DNA from: Euonymus europaeus
Taxonomy: Eukaryota; Streptophyta; Magnoliopsida; Celastrales; Celastraceae
Length of the DNA stretch: 64,000 nucleotides
Reading direction: 5' to 3'
NCBI GenBank assembly: GCA_963580455.1
Contig: OY756971.1
Coordinates: 10,625,001 to 10,689,000, forward strand
A program made the translations under genes and the position numbers. The notes under the pieces are model-generated. The model saw only the letters and a program-made list of their open reading frames with translations, was not told the DNA's origin and did no database searches. Of the stretch, positions 13,124 through 23,700 are shown one piece after another. Within the stretch, counting starts at the first letter, position 1. Each line of letters begins with the position of its first letter.

Positions 13124-14600
13124 TGCTGGGTTTCAATATCTCATACACAGCGGAAGTTTAAAATTTTATTGAAACCCTCCAGAGAATCCATGTGAAAGGG
13201 TATAAATCGGTGATTATAAGTTACCTCTTGAAGTGCAGAAAACAACCGATTGCTTGGCTTGAATGATCTGAATCAATCCGCGCTATCCAACCGAATAGCA
13301 CGCCTCTAGGTATCCACACGAACAAGCCAAAGATCACCTCTTTCACGTTCTGCTAGTAACTAGGAGAAGAAGCTCCCAATACTCACCAAGAAGTGCGGCA
13401 CACCAAAAAAAAGGTTGTATATCTCTTAGGGTTACTCTAAACCTAGATATTCCGTGAGTCAAGTAAAACCGAAAAGGCCCAAATCTCCTTGAAGAAAGAA
13501 AGCCCACGTTTTTGGGCTCTTGACCATGTTCAATTAATCTTATTAATTAAACCGGTAATGGACCTTACATAAAGCCCTAAGCCCAAACGTAATATGTTAT
13601 TCTTAAATAACATAATCTTTGACTTATTCTATGTGTGTGACCCTATAGGTTCTCGTTATGTTAGCAGTGAAACTAAAATCATATTCTAGCATCACAAACA
13701 ATGAGAGGTATCTAGCAATACATCATTGTTACCCAAATAACGAGAATGTCAATGATTCGACATAACCTTAATTTGTGACCAATTTATATATAGTCCCTTT
13801 GTCCTTAATATCTTGATTAACATCGAGGCATGGAATGTGTCATCCTCGTATATGTTAATCTATGTATTTCTTGATTCCGAGTAGACTATTAAAAACAAAT
13901 GAAATCAATATCACATATTGATTCATTTGAGCACGGCCATGCATTTCTAAGTCTCACTCAATCAAGGGGCCCACGGATATTACTCCTGTTATATAGAAGG
14001 GACAAAAACCATCTAGGTCACTCACATCCCTCCACATGATTCGTGATATACCCAATCACTGACTTTATAGCCAACCCTTTTACAAGTGACGTTAGACAGT
14101 ATCAAAGTATATAACTCCTCATGTTGGGAACCGTAGTGATTTCAGGTTAAAGGAAAACATATATCATTGTCACTATGAGAATAGCTTATGACATTCATAT
14201 AACAATCCATGCAGTATTCTCATGTTGGGTCTGTCCAGTACTTCCCGTTCTCTAACAAGTACCTATGTATTGATTTGATATCTCATATCCATGACTCGCA
14301 AGATTTAGTCATCAATCAACCTACATACTAGTCTCAACGTATTAATGTTATCCCATTTAACAATAATACTCGACTAGGGACGTTTAGCAATAGTGTTCTA
14401 TATACATCTATGATGATCTCACGTTCAAGTCACACACTTGAAGTCTCATAGCATCGAACCAACTATTCTAGGGATATTTATCATAATCATTTATATAGTG
14501 CAGATAAATAATTCATAACAAATAAAGTACCTCAATATAACATAATAAATGTATGCTAATACAATCATCCCATGATTGGCTCCTAGAGCATACACCAACA
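13124..14600 (-). mobile_element. Solo LTR, probably Ty1/copia (1477 bp)
   Basis: Non-satellite sequence bounded exactly by 5-bp repeats CTTCG. On the minus strand it begins TGTTGGTGTATGCTCTAG and ends GAAACCCAGCA, so it has the TG...CA termini of an LTR. It has no internal retroelement region, PBS, PPT or second LTR, and the target duplication is intact. That is what LTR-LTR recombination leaves behind. On the minus strand it carries an AT-rich TATATATAAATT stretch (plus-strand 13781-13792) that could be the promoter, and a 9-bp inverted repeat (TATGTTATT..AATAACATA) at 13593-13614. Plant copia elements commonly start TGTTGG and have long LTRs, which supports the superfamily. With no coding region left, the family remains an inference. 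The short open frames that cross its right edge are fusions of LTR and satellite and are not genes. Confidence 0.88.
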
Positions 14601-14605
14601 CTTCG
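14601..14605 (+). repeat. Target-site duplication CTTCG, right copy
   Basis: This second copy of the 5-bp duplication directly follows the ACCAACA terminus of the solo LTR. The satellite monomer continues after it (GGACCATCAG). Confidence 0.93.
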
Positions 14606-16910
14606 GACCATCAGTGTTCTGTGTACACCTTTTATTGTTCTTCCATTTGAAATTTTACGAGTATAAGCGTCAAGATTAATTAACTGCCAAAACACCAACT
14701 TTCTATGAGAAATGGACAAAGCCATTAAAAGCTCCTGCATAAAAAAAGTTCAGCAAGTTCGGACCATCAAAGTTGCTAGGTGTACACTTTGTATTGTTTT
14801 TCTATGTCAAATTTTATGAGTATAAGCTTCTTAGATTATTTTGATGCCAAAACACAACCTTTCTATGAGAAATGGACAAAATTGTTAAAAGCTTCTCTAT
14901 AGAGAGAGTTGAGCATTTTCGAACCATCAAAGTTGCTCGGTGAAACTTTTTACTGTGCTTCTATGTCAAATTTTACGAGTATAAGATTCCAAGATTATTT
15001 CGATGCCAAAACACCAACTTTCTATGACAAATGGACAAAACCGTTAAAAGCTCCTCCATAGAGAGAGTTGAGCAACTGCGAACTAGAAAAGTTGCTCGGT
15101 GTACACTTTTTAATGTTCTTCAATGTCAAATTTTACGAGTATAAGCTTCCAAGATTATTTCGATGCCAAAACACCAACTTTCTATGACAAATAGAAAAAA
15201 CCGTTAAAAGCTTCTCCATAGAGAGAGTTGAGCAACTTCCAACCATCAAAGTTCCTCGGTGAAACTTTTTACTGTGCTTCTATGTCAAATTTTACGAGTA
15301 TAAGCTTCCTAGATTATTTGGATGCAAAAACCCCAACTTTCTATGGGAAATGGACAAAATTGTTAAAAGTTCCTCCATAGAGAGAGTTGAGCAACTTCGA
15401 ACCAGAAAAGTTGCTCGGTGTACACTTTTTAATGTTCTTCTATGTCAAATTTTACGAGTATAAGCTTCCAAGATTATTTCGATGCCAAAACACCAACTTT
15501 CTATGACAAATGGACAAAACCGTTCAAAGCTCCTCCATAGAGAGAGTTAAGCAACTTCCCACCAGCAATGTTCCTCGATGTACACTTTTTATTGTTCTTC
15601 TATATCAAATTTTACGAGTATAAGCTTCCAAGATTACTTCGATGCAAAATACCAACATGCTATGACAAATGGAAAAAATCGTTAAAAGCCCCTCCATAGA
15701 GAGAGTTAATCAACTTCGGACGATCAAAGTTGCTCGGTGTACACTTTTTAATGTTCTTCTATGTCAAATTTTACGAGTATAAGCTTCCTAGATTATTTCA
15801 ATTAAAAAACCCGAACTTTCTATGAGAAATGGACAAAATTGTTAAAAGCTCCTCTATAGAGAGAGTTGAGCATTTTTGAACCAGCAAAGTTGCTCGGTGA
15901 AACTTTTTATTGTGCTTCTATGTCAAATTTTACGAGTATAAGCTTCATAGATTATTTCGATTCCAAAACAAAGACTTTCTATGACAAAATGGACAAAACC
16001 GTTAAAAGCTCCTCTATAGAGAGAGTTGAGCAACTTCGGACAAGAAAAGTTGCTCGGTGTACACTTTTTATTGTTCTTCTATATCAAATTTTACGAGTAT
16101 AAGCTTCCAAGATTACTTCGATGCAAAACACCAACATGCTATGACAAATGGACAAAATCGTTAAAAGCTCCTCCATAGAGAGAGTTAATCAACTTCAGAC
16201 GATCAAAGTTGCTCGGTGTACACTTTTTAATGTTCTTCTATGTCAAATTTTACGAGTATAAGCTTCCTAGATTATTTCGATTAAAAAACCCCAACTTTCT
16301 ATGAGAAATGGACAAAATTGTTAAAAGCTCCTCTATAGAGAGAGTTGAGCATTTTCGAACCAGCAAAGCTGCTCGGTGAAAGTTTTTATTGTGCTTCTAT
16401 GTCAAATTTTACGAGTATAAGCTTCATAGATCATTTCGATGCCAAAACACCGACTTTCTATGAAAAATGGACAAAACCGTTAAAAAAGTTCGGACCAAAA
16501 AAGTTGAGCAACTTCGGACCAAAAAAGTTGCTCGGTGTACACTTTTTAATGTTCTTTTATGTCAAATTTTACAAGTATAAGCTTCCTAGATTATTTCGAT
16601 GCGAAAACACCAACTTTTATGACAAATGGACAATGCCGTTAAAAGCTCCTCCATAGAGAGAGTTGAGCAACTTCGGACCGTCAAAGATGCTATGTGTACA
16701 ACTTTTATTGTTCTTTTATGCCAAATTTTACGAGTATAAGCTTCAAGATTATTTAATTGCCAAAACACCAACTTTCTATGACAAATGGACAAAGCCGTTA
16801 AAAGCACCTCCATAAAGAGAGTTGAGCAAGTTCGGAACATCAAAGTTGTTCGGTGTACACTTTTTAATGTTCTTCTATGTCAAATTTTACGAGTATAAGC
16901 TTCCAAGATT

Positions 16911-16915
16911 ATTTC
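16911..16915 (+). repeat. Target-site duplication ATTTC, left copy
   Basis: ATTTC ends the satellite fragment CAAGATTATTTC just before TGTCACGCCCC. It is repeated at 28518-28522, where the monomer resumes as ATTTCGATGCC. The two satellite halves join without loss. Confidence 0.93.
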
Positions 16916-17236
16916 TGTCACGCCCCTCTCCCAGATAGGTGCATGTGAGCACCCATGAATCCCAGAGACGTGACCGGCAAGGAACTCCTCCGTTCCCCGA
17001 ACCGGATTTACACCCCAAGCTACCCAAACACTACATAAGTAATCTCACATATATATATATAAATCTCAACCACAATCCCAAATACTCCAAACATAATGTA
17101 ATCTGCAATCCAGAGTCTACAGCGGAAAAATCCATGGATACTGAATACCAAATGTAAATACAAAGACACAAATATCCACCCAGCAGCCACACATCACATC
17201 TCACGCATCCCTGCGCTGATCATCCACTCCGGCTAT

Positions 17237-17284
17237 CTCACCTGAAAACATGTGAATGAAAGGGGTGAGCTACAAAGCTCAGTA
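17237..17284 (-). promoter_or_regulatory. Conserved LTR hairpin and CAGGTGAG module (outer LTR)
   Basis: On the minus strand this reads CTACTGAGC, loop TTTGTA, GCTCACCCC, then a pyrimidine/A-rich spacer and TTTTCAGGTGAGA. The TGAGC/GCTCA stem (17266-17270 and 17277-17281) is also found in the inner element's LTRs, where the loop is CTCCT. The stem is therefore kept while loop and spacer differ. CAG|GTGAGA matches a plant 5' splice-site consensus. Its function is inferred only. Confidence 0.5.
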
Positions 17285-17944
17285 GGGATATAGAGGAATA
17301 TCAATCATCAGAATAAACGGAAAGTAAAAGCACAATAGGTAAGTAAGATGAACAGAAACTCAAATAGTGATACACACCAGTATCACCGAACTCCAGTAAA
17401 TCAGAGATAAAGTAACAAAGCCTGTAAGATATAGAATACATACAGAGAAACCATAAGTGATACACATCACAACTCATCACAATCAGTCAATCCGTAGGGG
17501 AGATACCGACTAGGCTCCACCACTACCATCCTCAAGTACAACTCTCAAATCAGTACTCAATCATAATCCAACTCAAATCAATATCAACCAAATCCGTATC
17601 AACTCATATCCACATAACAACAGAAAATCCTCCCCTGGACCCACCCTGATCCCCGCAAGGTGTCTCCCAGTCCAGGTACTCCCCAGATTGGATGAGGATC
17701 GAGCCTACATCAGGTACTCGATAGCATCGCCTACATCGAAGAGCGTCCCCTAGAATGTACCTCACCTCAATCCGGCCTCCAGGTACGTAGCCGATCGAAA
17801 CCATCGATAAATCATCCAATAAGCTGGGTCGCCCGATGTGGGTCCCACGCTCTACAAATCATCCCTCCATAATCTCACAAATCATAAAGATCATCATAAT
17901 GAAGTCCTATCCGGACTCTCGAGGAAAAAACCAAACATCAGGAG

Positions 17945-18074
17945 GTGGGCCCCACCAATGGATGTGGGCCCCACAAAAGGATAAGTGGGCCCCACCAGGA
18001 TAGTGGACCCCACAAGAGGATAGGTGGGCCAACATGATGATAAGTGGGCCCCACCAGGATAGTGGTCCCCGTAA
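17945..18074. repeat. Minisatellite of GTGGGCCCCAC units, about 20 bp, 7 copies
   Basis: GTGGGCCCCAC or close variants start at 17945, 17964, 17985, 18003 (GTGGACCCCAC), 18023 (GTGGGCCAAC), 18044 and 18063 (GTGGTCCCCG), a spacing of 18-21 bp. The core is a near-palindrome. It lies inside the outer solo LTR. Confidence 0.85.
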
Positions 18075-18367
18075 GAGACACAAAAATACTGTCAGTCGTA
18101 CATATACCTCCAAACCAACCACATATAATCATAACATATTGCAATTGCGGAAATAAATCAGATAAGAGTATAAACAGAGAAATTCCCAACCTCCGGGAAT
18201 TTCACACCAATAGACAAATAGGAGTCCGTCGAATACGGAACCCCCGGAACCCCAAATAAGAACTAGGGCAGAATCCCTACCTGAAATGTCGACTACGCTA
18301 ATCCGTAGTACGTCCGAAATCCCAATCCGAAATCCTCAAATCAACCTCCTGCATCGAAATACGGATA

Positions 18368-18372
18368 CGTAT
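18368..18372 (+). repeat. Target-site duplication CGTAT, left copy
   Basis: CGTAT precedes the TGTGAGATCC terminus of the inner retrotransposon and is repeated at 27746-27750, right after its CGCCACA end. Confidence 0.94.
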
Positions 18373-18626
18373 TGTGAGATCCCGACCCAAAAATATTAGA
18401 TTTGGTTAAATTTTAAGTAATAAGTTATTGGAAAAATGAGTTCGAAGAGATAACGGACCATTGGAAGTGTATAAGACCCTAAAAAAAAATAGTTTTGCGT
18501 TTGGTTCGGTAAATGGGTCATAACTTTTAGTGTACATGTCCGTTTCGGGCCCATAATATATCAAATCGAAGCTTAGACCGAGACGGAAAATAAATTTGAG
18601 GAAAAAACTGGGTTCTGTGAACATTA

Positions 18627-18810
18627 ATCCGTCCGGACGGATAATTGGGCGTCCGGACGGATATGCCTAAACGGAAGGCAGAAAGGTTCTGTGAATAGTG
18701 ATCCGTCCGGACGGATAATAGGGCGTCCGGACGGATATGCCTAGATTCAAACCAGTGGGTTACATGAAGAGTAATCCGTCCGGACGGATGCTTAGGGCGT
18801 CCGGACGGCT
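18627..18810. repeat. Three 74-bp repeats with paired GTCCGGAC palindromes (5' LTR)
   Basis: ATCCGTCCGGACGGAT occurs at 18627, 18701 and 18774, each followed about 20 bp later by GCGTCCGGACGG. GTCCGGAC cores therefore start at 18631, 18651, 18705, 18725, 18778 and 18799. Sequence around the cores (GGTTCTGTGAA.AGT upstream, ATATGCCTA downstream) is also partly repeated, so the unit is about 74 bp and not just the palindrome. The same block lies at 25797-25980 in the 3' LTR. Confidence 0.9.
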
Positions 18811-19567
18811 ATCGAGAAATCAGTTTTTAAGAAACAGAGAGACATTTCTGGACATTACCAACACTTGGAGAGCCCGAGAAGAGAGAGAAAGAGTGAGAAA
18901 CTTAGAGAGAGAAGGAGATTTGTTGAGGTTTTTGCTTGGTTTTCCATGGATTCATGAAGCATGTCAAGAATCGAGGTGGAATCAAGGAAGATTTGAAGGT
19001 TTGAGGTGAGTTTTCATAGTTTTGGAATTCTAGGGTTTTTCCTAGATTTGTTTGATTCTTTAATAGATGGAAGGTAAGGCTTAGATATGTTGATTATAGG
19101 TTGATTTTGGATGTATATGTAGATTGGTTTGTGATTTGGAGTAGAGTTGAGCTTGGGTTGAGTTTCAAGGATTTTGGAGAAATTTCTAGAGAGAGAAGGT
19201 GAGTAATTTCGAATTTATTAATTTAATTGATGTTTATATGAGTTGTTGGTTGTTTATTGATGTATGAATGGGTTCGGTTTCGCCACATTGTTAAGTTTGG
19301 GAAATCGGAACCCTAGGAACGTAATTGTGAATTTTGTGGTAAATTGCTCAACAAGAGGTAGGGATTCTTACCCCATTTTCTATTGTATTGTTCTTCTCTA
19401 AAGAGCGGTTTAAATTCTTCATTGGTCTTTATTATTTGTGTTCTTGCCTAAATTGTTTCTTAGGAAGAACGAACCTTGTTGTTGGTTATTGATGAATTTG
19501 CATACCCTTTGAATGCTTAATCATCTATTGGGCATGATAAACCTCGTTCATGCATCATGTAGTTATG

Positions 19568-19594
19568 TATATATATATAGGATTGTTATATATA
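19568..19594 (+). promoter_or_regulatory. Candidate LTR promoter TATA region
   Basis: TATATATATATA (19568-19579) and TTATATATA (19586-19594) lie about 1 kb before the LTR end and upstream of the hairpin/GTGAG module, where a U3-R boundary would be reasonable. It is repeated at 26738-26764 in the 3' LTR. The transcription start is not visible from sequence. Confidence 0.35.
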
Positions 19595-19940
19595 CGAGCT
19601 TCTTTTGCATGACATTATTGGACATGAATTATAGATGCATTGGGTCTACGAGTATGGACTCGTAGTATCCTTAGGTTATACTTTGTGATGATGTTGGATA
19701 CCGAATGGGCACATTGTTGCCGGAAGTCGGGATTTCCATGGTGTAGGTGCACCTATAGTCGTTCCGGGGCAAAGTGCAAGGGTTCCGATGATTTTTCGGA
19801 ATATTCGTTGACTAGTGCCAGGCGCTGTAGGGTGTAGCCCGAGGTTATACATTGTTGTGACATTTTAGGATGTCATGTTGCTGCATTGAGCTTGTTTCAA
19901 CATTCAGCCTTTACGTTCTTATGATTCATTTTATTTTCCC

Positions 19941-19990
19941 TACTGAGCCTCCTGCTCACCCTATTTATTTTCTATATCCTTCAGGTGAGA
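19941..19990 (+). promoter_or_regulatory. Conserved LTR hairpin and CAGGTGAG module (5' LTR)
   Basis: TGAGC (19944-19948), loop CTCCT, GCTCA (19954-19958), then a T-rich stretch and TTCAGGTGAGA with the GT at 19985-19986. The outer, diverged LTR keeps the same stem and the same CAGGTGAGA. A leader splice donor or an RNA structure in R/U5 are the obvious options; neither is shown. Confidence 0.45.
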
Positions 19991-20578
19991 CTGGTGCTGA
20001 GAACCAGGCTGCGGATCAGTAGGAGGCAGCGTGACATGGAAGGCCACCCTAGGAGCACTAGGATATATATTTGGTTGTTTGAGAACCTTGGTTATGAATT
20101 AAGTACATGTAGTACTTTTATTGGTTGACTATTATGTTGCTTAAATACCTTTTCGGTATGTTTGATGGATGGTCGGGAGGTATGCCGTGTGATTGGGACT
20201 CTCGTACCTAGATATAGGACCTTGGGTCCGGATTGATAGACTTTGATAGTCTTTGATGATATTATTGATATGATTATGTTTTGCTTATTGATTGCATGTG
20301 ATTAGGAGGCCTGAGGCCCTGCCTAGTGTGTGAATGTGGATAGATGGCCAGAGGCCTGTTAGGCTGCGGAACTTCTCTGATTATTATTGATTATCTTTTC
20401 CGTGTTAAATGAGATGTGACTCTAGGCTGGCACCCTCCGATATACGGGGAGGTGTTGTCGAATTTCTATTAGAATCCGGGGTTAGGTTGGCGTGTGGTGA
20501 GGTCCTTAGTGACGTGGCACATGCCTAAAGTGGCGTTCCCGGCTCAGTGCGTGAATTTTGGGTCGGGGCGCCACAGTT

Positions 20579-20590
20579 TGGTATCAGAGC
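20579..20590 (+). other. Primer-binding site, initiator methionine tRNA
   Basis: TGGTATCAGAGC starts 4 bases after the 5' LTR end (CGCCACA|GTT). It is the standard plant retrotransposon PBS complementary to the 3' end of tRNA-iMet, where minus-strand DNA synthesis starts. Twelve bases match before the sequence departs (GCGAGG). Confidence 0.93.
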
Positions 20591-20748
20591 GCGAGGTTAG
20601 CTCTACGTAGGATCTGGGGTTGGGTCCTAGATGTAAGTTAGTAAGTCTCCAGGCCATGTCACGACCTCTGCTGATCCGGTACGTTTTCTTATCCCTTAAA
20701 TCCTCAATTGATTAAGTCATGTTAAGTATCTTATCTGTTGTGGCGCAG

Positions 20749-23700
20749 ATGGATACTCGTAGGGTGACCCGATCTACTCGCGCTGCGGCAACCCCGGGAG
20801 ATGGGGGCAGGCGAGGACGACCTAGGGGCCGTGGTAGAGGCCAAGGTAGAGGAGTGGCGCTTGCTACTAGGCGCACTCCTAACACTCAGAACTCGGTGCC
20901 GGTGAATGACAACAACGAGGGAGTGGAGGAAAGAGTTGAGGTGGAAGGTCCAGGAAGGACTTTAGAGCCAGTATTACCGGAGGTACAGGTTGCTCCTACC
21001 AATATTATAGGGCAGCCTGTGACCTTAGAAGCTTTGATAGGAATTGTGATGAACTTAGTTCAGGTTATACAAGCGCAGACTCAGGCGCAAGTGGTGAGAG
21101 CACCAGAAGTCCGAAGTGAAGGACAGGGTTTCGGGGCTAGTACTGGAGATGGTGCCAGACCAGGACGGGAGATTTATGAGGTTGATCAGTTAAGGAGGAC
21201 TAGTCCTCCAGTGTTTGATGGTGAGGGAGAAGGGTACGAAGCCGGTGAATGGCTTAGGCAAATGAGCAAGAGATTTGAATCTCTAGTTCTACCCGATGAC
21301 CGGAGGATGAAGCTGATCTTTTATTATCTTAAAGGAGCAGCACATGACTGGTGGGATTCGCTGGATCAGAGAAAGAATGATTTGACTTGGACATCATTTG
21401 AAATGTTGTTCATGCAACGATTTGTGCCAGATAGCTTCCAATCTGACAAGGCCAGACAGTACATGGAGTTGGTGCAAACTCCTGATATGACGGTGACGCA
21501 ATATACCAAGAGGTATGAGGAACTCTATAGGTTTGGAAAGAAGTTTGCTCCAGATGATTGGAGCAAGACAGAGAGATACCGAGATGGGTTGATTCCTACT
21601 ATTGGGAAGTTGATGATACCTTCCGGGGTGATGTCATATGACAAGGCAGTGGACATGGCTCTTAAGATAGAGCGGGGAGAGCGCAACTCCCGTCAGTACT
21701 GGGACATTCAAAAGGGTCGAAAGACCCCAGCTTCTAGTGGAGGAAGCAGTAGTAGTCAGAAGAGGCAGAAGATAGAACCTCAGACTCAGGGAGGCCAGAG
21801 AGGTGGTAGGGACCAGGGACAAAGGCCACGGGGTGGCAGATTTGCATGTTTCAAGTGCGGAAAGGAAGGGCACAAGAAAGATCAGTGTCCAGTAAAGGGA
21901 ATTGTGTGCTTTGGGTGTGGTGCGGCTGGCCATAGGAGGAATGAATGTCCTCAGGGTGGCAAAACTTCAGATCAATATCATACACCCGGAGTACCACCTT
22001 CTGCAATTTCTCCAGCCCTTCCCTCCACTGTTCCATCAGGGGGAAGAGGACGAGGCGGACCTAGGCAGATTCCGCAGCTACAGTCGACCCAGACGCAGAC
22101 CCGGGCATTTGCATTGGGACATCAGGAGACTCCTGAACATCCCAACTTCATTGGAGGTACTTTCCTTATTTCAAACTGTTGGGCTAGAGTGTTGTTTGTT
22201 TCGGGAGCTACAGCTTCATTCATTACTAGTGCCCTAGCACATTCCTTAGGGTTGGAAATTTCGCCGATAAGGCGTATGTTTACAGTGTCTTCACCATTTG
22301 GGTATTTTACTCCTTTAGAAGGGGTAGCATTTGGGTGTGAGTGTCGATTTGGGGAAGTGGTCTTGAAGGCTGATTTTTATGTGATGGACTTCAAGGATTT
22401 CGATGTAATCCTTGGAGCGGATTGGTTGACAAAGCACCATGGGTTGCTAGATTTTTGGGAGAGGAAAATTACTCTTAGAGTACCCGAGGGTGGGGTGATT
22501 CGGTTGAAGGGATCGAAGGGGATTCCTTGTCCTCATTTCTTAGAAAATCCTTTATACCAGGATTGTGGGATGGCGAGTTTGGTGACATCAGCACCTAGGG
22601 GTGATTTCACAACACCGATTCAGGTGGTGGAAGAGTTTATGGATGTGTTTCCGGAAGAGTTACCTGGACTGCCTCCAAAGAGAGAAATAGATTTTGCCAT
22701 CGAGTTGCATCCGAACGTGAAACCAATTTCGATTTCTCCTTATCGGATGGCTTCGGCGGAGTTGAAAGAATTGATGATGCAACTAGAAGAGTTGCAAGAT
22801 TTGGGGTTTATTAGGCCGAGTGTATCTTCATGGGGTGCACCGATATTGTTTGTAAAGAAGAAAGATGGGTCATTGAGAATGTGTATCGACTATCGGCAGC
22901 TGAATAGAGCTACAGTGAAGAATAAATATCCATTACCACGGATCAATGATTTATTTGATCAGTTGAGAGGTGCCAAGCATTTCTCCAAGATTGACTTGAG
23001 GTCAGGATATCATCAATTGCGGATAACGGATGAAGATATTCAGAAGACAGCGTTTAGGACTCGATATGGGCATTATGAGTTCTTGGTAATGCCATTTGGG
23101 TTGACTAATGCCCCAGCGGTATTCATGGATTTAATGCAGCGGGTTCTTAAACCGTTTTTGGATAAGTTTGTAGTGGTATTCATAGATGATATCTTGATTT
23201 ACTCTACAACGGAGGAAGAGCATGGTGAACAATTAAGAGTGGTTCTGTCAACTCTGAGAGAGAATCAGTTGTATGCTAAACTTAGTAAATGTGAGTTTTG
23301 GGCCACAGAAGTGAAATTTCTTGGTCATGTTATTACACAAGAGGGCATAGCAGTTGATTATTCTAAGGTTGAATCCGTATTGAATTGGGTGAGACCGAAG
23401 AATGTGACAGAGATAAGAAGTTTCCTGGGGTTGGCAGGCTACTACCGAAGGTTCATTAAGGACTTTTCGAGAGTGGCTGCACCCATGACACAATTGACTA
23501 AGAAAGGTACACCGTTTGTTTGGACAGACGAGTGTGAGGAGGCATTTGAAAAGTTGAAGAAAAGGTTGACAACACCTCCTGTATTAGTAGTGCCGGAGAG
23601 AGATATAGGCTACCAGGTGTATTGTGATGCATCTGGAGTGGGATTGGGATGTGTGTTGATGCAATGTGGGAGAGTTGTGGAGTATGGCTCTAGATTGCTG

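Larger units (their letters stand above)
14601..16915 (+). repeat. Satellite array, block 2 (about 14.5 monomers)
   Basis: Same satellite and orientation as block 1, caught between the two retroelement insertions. Monomers here are more varied. The unit just after the solo LTR is visibly decayed (ACCATCAGTGTTCTGTG, CTTCCATTTGAAATT), and the ATGCTATGAC, TTAATCAAC and CATTTTCGAACC types are frequent. No multi-monomer duplication with near-identity was seen. One monomer near 16486 carries an unusual 18-bp replacement (see findings). Confidence 0.95.
16916..18372 (-). repeat. Outer solo LTR, 3' part (minus-strand sense)
   Basis: This is the left fragment of the split LTR and forms its 3' portion when read on the minus strand. 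It contains the shared hairpin/GTGAG module at 17237-17284, a GTGGGCCCCAC minisatellite at 17945-18074, and one copy of the CGTAT target duplication at its inner edge (18368-18372). Open frames of 71-83 codons in the minisatellite are low-complexity and not credible genes. Confidence 0.85.
18373..20575 (+). repeat. 5' LTR of the Tekay-like element (2203 bp)
   Basis: Runs from TGTGAGATCCCGACCC to GGGGCGCCACA and aligns throughout with 25542-27745. It carries three 74-bp repeats with paired CGTCCGGACG palindromes (18627-18810), a TATA-rich segment (19568-19594), and the TGAGC/GCTCA hairpin followed by CAGGTGAGA (19941-19990). Open frames of 65-90 codons in it are copied identically in the 3' LTR and look incidental. 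Confidence 0.95.

Noticed and set aside
13124..14600. A gene or MITE in the 1.5-kb non-satellite block
   Set aside because: There is no long frame and no terminal inverted repeat beyond TG/CA. The exact 5-bp target duplication and TGTTGG...CA ends fit a solo LTR.
17907..18189. Minus-strand frames of 71-83 codons as hydrophobic peptides
   Set aside because: They translate the GTGGGCCCCAC minisatellite (repeated GPLSWWGP-like text), so they are low-complexity artefacts.
18737..19009. 90-codon frame in the 5' LTR, with a near-identical copy at 25907, as an extra retroelement protein
   Set aside because: It overlaps the palindrome repeats and is duplicated simply because the LTRs are duplicated. 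No recognisable domain, and the two copies differ by amino-acid changes.
21634..22237. Antisense and alternate-frame ORFs within gag
   Set aside because: They are shadows of the Gag-Pol reading frame with no domains of their own.
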